Assembly: GCA_021464245.1 (NCBI GenBank)
Contig: JADCRB010000038.1
Coordinates: forward strand, 372,001 to 436,000
Length of the DNA: 64,000 nucleotides
Origin: Carallia brachiata
Taxonomy: Eukaryota; Streptophyta; Magnoliopsida; Malpighiales; Rhizophoraceae
Reading direction: 5' to 3'
Shown: one piece after another, positions 10,251-22,080 of the stretch
Layout: each line of letters starts with the position of its first letter
How positions within the stretch are numbered: position 1 is the stretch's first letter
The notes under the pieces: generated by a model
The model's input: the letters and a program-made list of their open reading frames with translations, nothing else
Database searches by the model: none
What the model was told of the DNA's origin: nothing
Made by a program: the position numbers and the translations under genes

Positions 10251-12635
10251 TGATTTTTTAGGTCATTTACTATATCAATCATTAAATATGATTATTATGC
10301 TTTTAAACTTCTGACACCTTTTACTTCATCACATGAAAGAAGTTTAACAAATATAGGAATTATATTTAATGATTGATATAGCAAATGACATCAAAAATCA
10401 AATATCAAATATATAACAATGATTTTATATGGCATATAGAATTTTTATAATTAAAATCTGTTAGGGAGACTATGTCATAGAGAATTTTAGTTTTGTAAAA
10501 TCTGAGATATATTAAATTATGTTAACTTGCCTTCTGTTTGGAATCTAAATATTGCTACATGTTAACATATTGCATTTTGCATCGTATTTGCGTTTATTAT
10601 ATTTATGGAAAATGATGAATAACTGGCTAGTTTGCTTAACTTTTTCTCCTGTTTGTGGCTAAGATGATTGATTACTTGTTTGATAGTTTGTAACTCTGCG
10701 TGCATTGGCAGTATCCCATAAGAGGTGTTTTTAGGATCAATTGCTTATGTTTTTGTTTAGGTACAGTTCATTGAAAAGGCCATTTGCTTAGCACTCTCTC
10801 ATTCTCTAGCTTCCTCGGTAAGTCTCTTTCTCACTCTCCCTTGCTACCCTTTTTTTCTTTGTAAGTGCATGGTTAGTTGCTTTACTCTAGATATGGTGAG
10901 ATTTAAGATTAGTCATATAATACATGGTCTCTTGTGTTTTGATAGCTTAAAGTGGGCCCTTTAACCTTTTTTTTTAAGACCTTTTACTTTATATGTGAAA
11001 GAAGTTTAACATACATAAGAATCATATTTAATGATTGATAGAGTTCATCATATCAAAAAAAAAATCTAAGTTTTTTTTTATGTGGCAGATGAAGTTTTCA
11101 TAATATAAATTTATTAGGGAGCCTATATTTTTGAAAACTTTGGTGTTACAAAATCTGAGATATATTAGCTTATGCTGACTTACTTTCTCTATTAGAATAT
11201 TCATATTGCTACATGTTCGTACATAGCATTTTGCATTGCATTTGTGTCTGTTATATTTATGATAATGATAAATAACTAGTTAGTTTGTTTAACAGTTTCT
11301 TCATCATGTTGCTAGAATGATGGATCCCTTGTATTGTATTGTTGCCTGTGTTTGTCTAAAACAAGAACTGAAAAAAGAGATTAAATGGAGCATTTCAGAA
11401 GAGGTGGTCAAAGATTACAACAAGAAGAATTGCCTCTCCATTATTGACATTTATTTACTTTTTAGGCTATTATAGGATTTTTTTGACATTTTTTTAAAAT
11501 CATTATACGTAAACACACATACTGATGCATCTATTCTTGAGGTTTGTTTTAAAATATTTGCAAGTTTATATAAAAGTTAAAATCAACTTCAACACAAATG
11601 AAGTGGATTGGATTAATTTATCTCATGATGATGTTGCTAATAAAAAATTGTTTTACTTGAAAGAGTATTTTGATTCTAAAACTGTAAGGGATGTTTTTGT
11701 TAAGTTGTTGTAGATAAGGGAATATTATGTTGAATTTTTCTTCCATTCGAAATGAATGATAAGTTTTGTTTATTGTTCAAAAAAAAAAAAAAAGGCAAAA
11801 CGTTACATGGATTTTGTAGACAAAGAGGACACAACCTATTCAATTTTATTAGAGACACAACCGTTCAAATTTCTGATTTTTTAAAAAAATTCTAATGTAT
11901 TAATTTATTTATATGTTGCATTGAAAAAAGATTTCAAATATTTTGTTAGTAAAAATATATTATATTATTTTTGTTTTATAGTTAGGGATTTGTTGATAAC
12001 TTCATGGTGCTTAAAAGAGTTGAATTTGAAGAGCGATTTTGATCTGAAAAAAATTTGTATATCTAATGTTGGATTACCACATGTCGAAGTATTAAATGTT
12101 GACAAATGTTGCAATAATAACTCCATTCGAATCTAGAGTTGTTTTCTTATTCATTTTTTATTCTTTTTATTGACTAATATAAATTATAATTTATTTATTT
12201 TTTTTACTGTGATAAATTTATATGAAACATGCAATTTAAAATTTTTGAACAAGTAGTGAAAATGGATTTGTTATCCTTTCAATCCATTTAAATGATACTT
12301 TAGTTCAAACTTTTCGATGATGTGAAGATATTGCTCCTAGAAATAACTGCGGAAGTTTTCGACCTCTTAACCCAGAGATGAAACTAGTGGGGTTGGTTTT
12401 TTGAGTCACCAAGTGGTAAACATATTATTAGTTTGTAACATAATATTATACTATGAATTTATTTTCAAGAAGTATGAAAAATTTCTAAACTCTCCATTCT
12501 TCTAGACAAAGTCCTCAGTTTATTCATTATGTTTTTAATGTAACCAAGCTAAAAGAATTTGGAGCAAAATATATCTTTCTTAAAGTTAGTAAGAATTGTT
12601 TAGGAGTCAACTGGAAAACAAGAATTGCTACAGTT
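10251..12635 (+). pseudogene. Block P1: plus-strand relic of the array gene family
   Basis: Non-coding leader sequence (10251-11500) contains an internal diverged duplication (about 10300-10570 versus 10980-11230). Coding islands follow: LRFVLKYLQVYIKVKINFN and LSHDDVANKKLFYLKEYFD (11525-11713), LKELNLKSDFDLKK and VGLPHVEVLNVD (12010-12100), and the degraded CEDIAPRNNCGSFRPLNPE region (about 12325-12385). Introns, frameshifts and stops separate the islands. The order FNTN, then KLP, then SDFD, then VEVL matches the M relics, so P and M are paralogues. The 3' portion is missing: homology stops at about 12635, where block M2 begins. Confidence 0.5.
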
Positions 12636-13930
12636 AAAGAAAAAAAATATTTAAATTCAAATAAAATTATATCATTAGTACACCTGCCAACATCTAGTAT
12701 TTCAATGTGTGACAACCCATGAGTAGAAATACAAATATTTTTTGAATCAAAATCACTCTTAGAATTTAACCCTCCTAAGCATCGTGCAGCTATCATTAAC
12801 CATAAAACAAACACAAGGTTATATATTTTTACAAATAAAATATTTAAAAGTTGTTTTCAATACACCATATAAATAAATTAGTACCTCGTAATTTTTTCTT
12901 GAGAAAGTCTGAGATTTGAATAGCTCTACTTTCAATATAATTTAATACTGTCCTTGTGTTAGTCTCTTTGTCTAAAAATTGATGTAACTTGGTTCTATTT
13001 TTTTGGACAGCAAACAATATTGATGGTTCATTTTGAATGGACATAAGTCAAACGCAATATGATACTCCTTTATCTTCGGCAACTTAGTCAAGGCCTCACT
13101 TGTAGAATCAAGATCAAGATTCTCCTTCAAAGAACACAATGCTTCATTAATAACATTGTCGGGAGAGAAATATTGCCAATTAGTATATTTTTAAAAGGCT
13201 AACTATCATGATTTAATACTCAGTCATAGGAGCCGTTATATGACTATTAAGCTAATATTTTTATTTCCATTATTATATAGTAGTTACTGGCTATTGCAGT
13301 CATAATTCATAGTTATGATCTATTATTCTTATTTATAAGTAATCAAACCTGTCATACTATAAAAGAGGTCATTGTATCAGCTCTTAAAATAGAAGTGAAT
13401 GAAAGTTCTTTCTATATTATCTTCTATACTCTATTTTTGAGAGGCTTATGATGCTGGGTTGATCTAAAGATGAGGATGTTTTTGTAACTTCACTATTTGA
13501 AATGTATATTAGTGAGAAGGTCTGTCGTATGCCTTGAAGATAGCCACTATAACATGATGCATTGAGGCTACTTGTCTATGAGGGTAAAGACTATCTTTAA
13601 GGATAGTGCAATGCTTGCTTCAAACACAATATCCTTTTATTTATTTATTTTTTACTTATTTTATTGTACTACTATAAAATTTTGTTAATTGTAATTCTAT
13701 AATTCTGATTCTTAATTTATTCAAATATCTAATGTGGATATATTTTGTTGATTACTTTTCTACAAGAAATTAAGCCAATCCACGTCATTTGTGTTGAGTT
13801 TGATTTTAGCTTTATTATGAACTAGCAAATATTTTACGACTAACCTCAAGAATAGATACAACATTGTGTGCGCGTGTGTGTATGTACATACATGTAAGAT
13901 TCCACAAAAGTGTCAAAGGATCTTATAATA
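12636..13930 (-). pseudogene. Block M2: truncated minus-strand relic
   Basis: It is homologous to about 20390-21140 and to 7620-9190. Minus-strand islands include KIKEYHIAF followed by PFKMNHQYCLL (about 13030-13080), EPSILFAVQKNRTKLHQFLDKET (12960-13040, overlapping frame) and HGLSHIEILDVG (12690-12730). The block joins P1 within a poly(A)-like run at about 12635, and joins the duplicated gypsy fragment at about 13930 (..TTATAATAG / CCTTAGCATT..). It is not functional. Confidence 0.5.
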
Positions 13931-14316
13931 GCCTTAGCATTCCAATTGAAAATCTTGCAAAATAGGTGTAGTCAGTCCAAGTTGAGGTGAAAAAGAAGTT
14001 AGAGATTGCCAACGAGAAGTAGAAGAAAGTTACAAATAAAAATTGAAGAAGCAAATTATTTCAAGTGGTTGATATGGTGATGGTATTCCTTTGTAAGGAG
14101 TGGTTTCCAGTTATTTTCTGCAATCTAGGAAGTATAGTTCTTATCAAGTATTGAAGAAGATCAACGACAACGCTTATGTTATTGATATACCTGAGGAATG
14201 ATAAATTTCAAGGACTTTCAATGTTGCAAATATTTATTTGTTACACTCTACTGATGAGCCTCTTTATCCAAAGCCTGACTGGACTTCGAATTGAGTTTTT
14301 TCCAAGTGGAGGGGAC
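13928..14316 (+). mobile_element. Duplicated 3' end of the gypsy coding region
   Basis: From CCTTAGCATTCCAATTGAAA onward it matches 6112-6494 closely, including the integrase C-terminal remnants and the polypurine tract before the LTR. It begins abruptly after block M2, which makes it the left breakpoint of the segmental duplication. Confidence 0.8.
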
Positions 14317-14729
14317 TGACATAGACGGGTAGCCTAAGACTTATTGGACTGGAGAGACTGTCAGAAGAAGCCTAAAGACAGATTCTAGAAGACTTGATTT
14401 CCAAGTATATCTAAAATGTTTCAAGCATATTCCTTAAATGTTCTAGGATATTGCTTATTCTAGAATTGTGTAATGATTTTTCCTTTTTCATATGATTTTT
14501 TCATTAATGTATTTCTTTTTCTAGTCATAAAACTTAACTATAAATATGTATGTAAGGCTAAAGACTAAAATCATTCTATTATCTCTTTAGATGCAATAAT
14601 ATAGTTTTCTTGCGTGTTATCTTTCTTTTTGAGAAGTTTATTTCTTAAAGCTTAACCAAGTATTACCTTTGTTATCACTTAACCTTGCTAAGAAGATTAG
14701 GAAAGCTATATTCACATATTGTTATAACA
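14317..14729 (+). mobile_element. Ty3/gypsy 3' LTR (copy 2)
   Basis: It starts TGACATAGACGGGTAG and ends TTATAACA, about 413 bp, closely similar to the LTR at 6495-6898. The flanking sequence after the LTR (TCTCCACTATTTTG..) is shared with copy 1, so this copy moved as part of a duplicated genomic block. Confidence 0.75.
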
Positions 14730-14744
14730 TCTCCACTATTTTGG

Positions 14745-17029
14745 AAAAAAAAATCATATAATAATAAACAAGTAAGAATAATTAAGAGATATGAAAGTAA
14801 GAATAGAATGTTTAGTACTTATATGTCTTTTGTTTTGAATTCTGCTTTAAGTGACAAAAAATAATGAGTTGAATTTTTTAAGTAACAAATAGCATGAATA
14901 GTATCCAATGTGGTGCTAAACTGATTTCTTAAGCGAGCTACGTAGTCATTCTTGAGTAACAAAAATTCGGATCTACAGCAATTTTGAACTCTCAATCGGA
15001 ATTGAAACAAGCCAAAGCAGTGTTATTAAAGATGTGCGGCCCTAATTTAGCTATATTACTGGCATAATCAATTCGTTAAGACTTTTTCCGAAAGAATGAA
15101 GAGTCGAGCATTTTATGATAATAACTAAAAAGAAATTCACAATATAAGTACTTGTTAAATTTGTAGAGTATACATAAAACTACATAATATTACACAATAA
15201 ACTGATAACGTACTCAATAGTTGACATCTTGAAAAAAAAAAAATACTCCAGATGTCTCATCTTTAAGTCAAGATATCACAAATTTTCATAGTCCCTCCTA
15301 GGAGCGACATCTTGATACTTTCGAAAAATATTAACTAAGATATTCTTCAAATGTTTGAAGAGGATAACTAAACTATTTTTTATACTTCCTACTCAAAAAT
15401 TTCAAATTTAAAATATGTGTAAATTAATCATAGAAATATAGTATATTTAAGAAAAAAAATTAAATTCAAATAAAGTTGTTTTATTACCATACATATCAAC
15501 ATCAAGTACTTTAATGTGCAGCAATCCATGAGTAGAAAAACAAATTTTTTTGGATCAAAATCGCTCTTAAAATTCCAGCCTCTAAGCATCGTGCAGCTAT
15601 CACAAACCATCAAACAAACATAATTTTATATATTTTTACGAATAAAATTTTAAAAAATTGTTTTCAATACACTATATAAATAAATTAGTAGCTCATAATT
15701 TTCTTGAAAAAGCCTGAGATTTGAATAGATCCACTGCCAATATAATTTAATAACATCCTTTTGTTATTCTTTTTGCCTAAAAATTGATGTAACTTGCTCC
15801 CATTTTTTTGAACAGCAAACAATATTGATGGTTCATTTTGAATGGAGGTAAGACAAATGCAACATGATACTCCTTTATCTTGGGCAACATAGCGAAGACC
15901 TCACTTGTAGAATCAAGATCGCTCTTAAAATTCAAACCTCTAAGCATCGTGCAGCTATCACAGACCATAAAACAAACATAAGGTCATATATTTTTACGAA
16001 TAAAATTTTTAAAAATTGTTTTCAATGTACCATATAAGTAAATTAGTACCTCATAATTTTCTTGAGAAAGCTCGAGATTTGAATATCTCTACTTCCAATA
16101 TAATTTAATAGCATCCTTTTGTTAGTCTCTTTGTCTAAAAATTGATGTAACTCGCTCCCATTTTTTTGAACAACAATTAATATTGATGGTTCATTTTGAA
16201 TGGAGGTAAGACAAATGCAACATGATACTCCTTTATCTTCGGCAACATAGCGAAGACCTTACTTGCAGAATCAAGATCAATATATTCATTCAAGTAACAC
16301 AATCCTTTATTAATAACATCATTGGGAGAGAAATATTACTAATTAGTATATTTTTAAAAGGTTAACTATCATGAGTTAACACTCAATCATAGTAGCCGTT
16401 ATATGACTATTGACTTAATCATTTTATTTCTATTATTATATAACAGTTACTAACCATTACAGTCATAATTCATACTTATGACATATTATTCTTATTATAA
16501 ATAATCAAACCTTTCATACTATAAAAGGAGTTATTGTTCAATCTTTTAAAATACAAATGATGAAAGTTCTTTTTATATTATCTTCTATACTTTATTTTTG
16601 AGAGGCTTATGATGCTGGATTGATCTAAAGATGAAGATATTTCTGTAACGTCACTATTTGAAGTGTATATTAATAGGAATGTCTATCATATCTTAGAATA
16701 ATAGCCGTTGTAGCTGATGTACTAAAACTACTTATCTATGAGTGCATAAACTATCTTTAAGGACAATGCAATGCGTGCTTCAGACACAATATCCTTTTAC
16801 TAATTTTTTTGTTTACTTATTTTATTGTAGTACTATAAAATTTTATTACTTGTAAATCTATAATTCTGATTTTTAATTTATTGAAATATCTAATGTGTAT
16901 ATATTTTGTTGATTACTTTCCTACAAGAAATTGACCCAATTCAGGTCATTTGTGTTGAATTTGATTTTAATTTTAATAACAACTTACAAATATTTTACAA
17001 CCAACCCTAAGAATAGATACATCATTATG
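14745..17029 (-). pseudogene. Block M3: minus-strand relic, duplicate of M1
   Basis: It is highly similar to M1 along its length, with the same order of minus-strand islands (FKSDFDP; LPKIKEYHVAF then PFKMNHQY; LLLKNDYVARLRNQFST near 14850-14960). It keeps the tandem duplication seen in M1, with unit starts at 15563 and 15921. The block ends at 17029 in ATTATG, where it joins P2 with loss of the spacer. Stops and frameshifts are frequent. Confidence 0.55.
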
Positions 17030-19815
17030 CTTGTTAAACTTCTGACACCTTTTACTTCATCATATGAAAGAAGTTTAATAAATATAGGAATTATATTTAA
17101 TGATTGATATAGCAAATGACATCAAAAATCAAATATATAACAATGTTTTTATGTGGCATATAGAATTTTTATAATTAAAATCTGTTAGGGAGACTATGTC
17201 ATAGAGAATTTTGATTTTGTGAAATCTGAGATATATTAAATTATGTTAACTTGCCTTCTGTGTTTGAATCTAAATATTGTTACATGTTAATATATAGCAT
17301 TTTACATCGTATTTGCGTTTATTATATATATGGATAATGATGAATAATTGGATAGTTTGTTTAACTTTTTCTCCTGTTTGTGGCTAGGACGATTGATTAC
17401 TTGTTTGATAGTTTGTTACTCTGCGTGCATTGGCAGTATCCCATAAGAGGTGTTTTTAGGATCAATTGCTTATGTTTTTGTTTAGGTACAGTTCGTAGAA
17501 AAGGCCATTTTGCTTAGCACTCTCTCTCTCTAGCTTCCTCGGTAAGTCTCTTTCTCACTCTCCATTCGAATCTAGAGTTGTTTTCTTATTCATTTTTTCA
17601 TTATTTTAGTGATTAATATAAATTGTAATTTATTTCTTTTCCTTACAGTGATAAATTTATATGAAACATGCAATTTAAAATTTTTGAACAAGCAGTGAAA
17701 ATGGATTTGTTATCCCTTCAATCCATTTAAAGGATACTTTAGTTTAAACTTTTCGATGGTGTGAAGATATTGCTCGTAGAAATAACTACGGAAGTTTTCG
17801 ACCTCTTAACCTAGAGATGAAACTAGTGGAGTTGGTTTTCGAGCCACCAAGTGGTAAGCATATTATTAGTTTGTTACATAATATTATACTATGAATTTAT
17901 TTTCAAGAAGTATGAAAAATTTATAAACTCTCCATTCTTCTAGACAAAGTCCTCAATGTATTCATTATGTCTATAATGTAACCAACCTAAAAGAATTTGG
18001 AGCAAAATATATCTTTTTGAAAGTTAGCGAGAATTCTTTAGGAGTCAACTGGAAAACAAGAATTGCTACAGATTCAGATCTTTTACTAGTTAGTGATAAT
18101 TACCTATGTCATGTAAAAATCCTTCTAAAAACATGGCTTTTATGGTTGATTATGCTTAAGAAATTTAGCTCGACGCTTTTTTGTCATTCAAAGGAGAATC
18201 TAAAATAAAAGATATGTAAGCACTGACCATTATATATTTTCTTTCAAACTTCAAGACTGTTATTGATTTTTTATTCTTCTATTATTAAAATTATTATCAT
18301 TATTATGTACAGAATTTACCAATTCAGATCACTACAGATCTTTATAGATAATAATTATGTGTTTTCTAATTTTTTTTTTTATAAAATTGAAGTCAGATGG
18401 TGATAAGATAACTGAATTCAAACTTACAAATCCTAGTTCGTGGAAGCCACTACCACCAATAGTTAAAGATTACTGAAAAAGGTTTGTTCTTAAAAAAATT
18501 CTTTTTTATAGTTAAAATTATTTTATGTTGTGATAGCTTTTTCGTTTTATTGTATTTTTGTGTAAAGGAAAAATAGCAACTAAAATAAAAATAATGTGGT
18601 TTGTTGAAGATTGCAATAATGTTTTGGCCACATTTTATATCCACAAGAACAAGTTGAAGTATTGATGCGATAAGAATAGTGACTGGTAACTGGACAAACG
18701 TATTTTTCCCATAAATCTAATTATCTCATTGCCTTTTTATGTTTTTCACATTTGGTTGATTATCTTTTAGGCGAAAAGAAAATACATAATCACTTGATAG
18801 GCTGATTGCTATTAGTTAACATTGAAAATCGTTGCATAAGTGAACCATTATCAGGCTCTTCTTGAGAAACATGATTCTTGCTTTACAAAGGTTGCTTTAA
18901 ACAGGATACACTAGTCTTACTTTTAGCATTTTAAATAATTCTAACTTTTAATAACTAATGATGGAAAATGACAGATCAAGGCAATTAAAGTTATTCAAAA
19001 CACTATGTACTCCTCCTTCAACTGAATAGTTGGATGCCCTATCTAAATAAGCTTCTTTGTTTAGTCATATATGCCACCAATACTATTGGAAAGTAGTTTT
19101 CCTTTAATATTACTGATATATTCTTTTATTGCTACTGTATGCAAACAAAGAAATGTTTCACAAGTAATCCAAAAAAGGGTTCAATGATGCAATGTTGAGC
19201 ATTTTTATGGCTTCATTTGGATAGATAGAGGTGGTGTCAATACATATGATGACTTAGATTATTGTGCAGATTATATAAATATATTATATTGATAATGTTG
19301 TGAGCAGAATGGAAACACTGAAAAAAGGATAAACAAATGTCAACACTCAATTGACCCTTTAAGAAGGGTTCTGAAATCCATCATAGATGATGAGCAAGTC
19401 TGAAAAAGAGAACTTTTGTTGATAAATTTTTGAGATTGAATAACTATATGGAATTATTAGCCCTTAGACTTACAAACCTTTTTTTATAATAAATTTTAAA
19501 CTTACCAATTAAGTAATGCTAATGACAAAGTAAAAATTAGAAAAGAAACTAAATCAAGTTATTATATATTTTTCTAGTAAATAATACTTAAAGTACAAGT
19601 ATTCTAGAATAATTTCAACCAAAACTCATCGTTAGTCTAAAAACCTCTAAATAAATTTTAAAATTATAATAAATAAAAATTACAACACTAATTGTAAAAT
19701 AATATAAAATATCTTTCAGGGTGTGTCTTACATCATATCTATCCGCTTGAAAGAAACTCTCCTTCGAGTTGACAATAAGAAATTGATATCTTCTATACCA
19801 AAGGAACAAATATTT
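17030..19815 (+). pseudogene. Block P2: plus-strand relic with an internal deletion
   Basis: It resembles P1 and P3 but lacks about 1.29 kb. At 17559-17563 the leader ...CTCACTCTCC is joined straight to ATTCGAATCTAGAG, which in P1 lies at 12125. It keeps the 3' islands. One is RWCEDIARRNNYGSFRPLNL and FEPPSGKH near 17755-17855. Another is VTNLKEFGAKYIFLKVSENS then LGVNWKTRIATDSDLLLVSD at 17980-18110, the longest clean run in the family. The last is LEKHDSCFTKVALNR near 18855. Similarity to P3 continues to about 19815. The protein family is not recognised. Confidence 0.55.
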
Positions 19816-21140
19816 AAAATTCTTTTTTAGGTGACAAAAAATAATATGGGTTGAATTTCTCAAGTAACAAAGAGCATGAATGGCATCCAATATGGCACCA
19901 AACAGATTTCTTAAGCGAGATATGTAGTCATTCTTAAGCAACAAAAATCTAGATTTACAGTAATTTTTGACTCATAGTTAGAATTAAAACAAGCTAAAGT
20001 GGTGTTATCATAAATAGGCGTCCTTTTAAATTCTCTTAGTTTAGCTATATTATTGGCATAATCAATCCATTAAGATTTTGTCCAGAAGAGTAAATATTCG
20101 AGTATTTTATCATAATAACTGAAAAAAAATTCACAATATACGTAATTGTTAAACCTGAAAAGTCCACATAAGGCTACATAATACTAGGCAACAAACTGAT
20201 AACGTACTCAATAATTAGCATCTTTAAAAATACTCCAAATGTCTAATCTTAACACTTTCGAAAAATATTAACTAAGATATCCTTCAAATTTTCATAGAGG
20301 ATAACTAAATTATTTTCTATTTTTCCTGCTTAAAAATTTAAAATTTAAATTTGTATAAATTAATCATAGAAATATAATATATATAAGAAAAAAATATTTA
20401 AATTCAAATAAAATTATTTCATTACCACACCTGTCAACATCTAATATTCAATGTGTGACAACCCATGAGTAGAAATACAAATATTTTTTGGATCAAAATC
20501 ACTCTTAGAATTCAACCCTCCTAAGCATCGTGCAGTTATTATTAACCATAAAACAAACACAAGGTCATATATTTTTACAAATAAAATATTTAAACTTTTT
20601 TTCAACGCACCATATAAATAAATTAGTACCTCGTAATTTTCTTGAATAAGTCTGAGATTTGAAAAAGTCTCGTGAATGAAAGTTCTTTCTATATTATCTT
20701 CTACACTCTATTTTTGAGAGGCTTATGATGCTGGGTTGATCTAAAGATGAAGATGTTTCTGTAACTTCATTATTTGAAATGCATATTAGTGGGAAGGTCT
20801 GTCGTATGCCGAGAAGATAACCGCTATAACCTGATGCACTAAGGCTACTTGTCTACGAGGGTAAAAACTATCCTTTTATTTATTTATTTTTCTACTTATT
20901 TTATTATACTACTATAAAATTTTGTTAATTTTAATTCTATAATTCTGATTCTTAATATGTTCAAATATCTAATGTGGATTTTGATTTGTTAATATAAAAT
21001 TGAGCGAATTCACGTCATTTGTGTTGAATTTGATTTTAGCTTTATTATGAATCAGCAAAAATTTTACGACTAACCTCAAGAATAGATACATCATTGTGTG
21101 CGCGTGTGTGCATGTACATACATGTAAGATTCCACAAAAA
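19816..21140 (-). pseudogene. Block M4: minus-strand relic
   Basis: It is homologous to M1 and M3 but lacks the tandem duplication and is internally shortened: GAAAAAGTCTCG at about 20660 jumps to the GAATGAAAGTTC region. Minus-strand islands include LLKNDYISRLRNLFGAILDA then IHALCYLRNSTH (19850-19940), and LRLVVKFLLIHNKAKIKFNT (21040-21080), which corresponds to the P-block FNTN island. Frames are broken. Confidence 0.5.
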
Positions 21141-22080
21141 TGGACCTCCCATTCTTGTTGTAACAGTGTTTGATCACTCTTTCCCAAATGCTCCAACTCC
21201 ATTAAAGCCCTTTCTTTCAGTTCCTATTTTAAACAAACACAGGCAATAAAAAGCATTCCTGAAGACACATGACATAACACATGAGTATGACATTGTTTAC
21301 ACGTGGAATCCAAAGCAGATTTCACTCTTGATATGTGGAAGTCCCTACCAAATCGCATTTCCTAGCTCCGTCGGATAATTACTAACAAAATAGAATAAGT
21401 GAATTTAACTCACCATCTTTTAAGATTCAAATTTAAATGCTGCCTAGCAGTGACCTTGTCAATTTTATATATATTTCAAATAGTAATGTCTCAAACTCAG
21501 AATATAGGGGCAAATACAAAATTCTCACTTAGAAGAGGAAAAATAATTCACATATATGGATGGCTCATTAAAAAACAATGCCGAAAAATTATTTCAAAAC
21601 TTAATAATTGATCTTGTACTGAGAATCAGAACAAGGTTATCTATAAACAACTTGGGGTAGTCTTATTTAGTATCAATATAATTGAAAGGGCTAAACCAGA
21701 CTACCTTTTCTATAAATTGTATACCTAGAAAAAACATAAGTAATTTATCATAAAAATATCATACTACCAGTGCATGCAGAGTCACAAACCATAGGACAAG
21801 TGATTCATCATTCTAGCTATAAGCAAGAGAAACAGTTAAACAAACTAGCTAGCCAAATATTTATCATTACCCATAAATATAACAGACATAAATGCGATGC
21901 CAAATGTTATGTATAAAGTATAAACTTGTAGCAAAATTCACATTCTAATAGAGAAGGAAAGTTAGCATAACTCAATATATTTCAGATTTTACCAAACCAA
22001 AGTTCTCAAAGATATATTCTTCTTAACTAATTTTTATTATAAAAATTCTAACTACAACATAGGAAAAACTATAGATTTGA
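21141..22080. repeat. Spacer S2 between divergent relics M4 and P3
   Basis: Homologue of spacer S1 (9181-10250). Its position, between the 5' sides of a minus-strand and a plus-strand relic, is the same. No intact gene was found. Confidence 0.5.
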
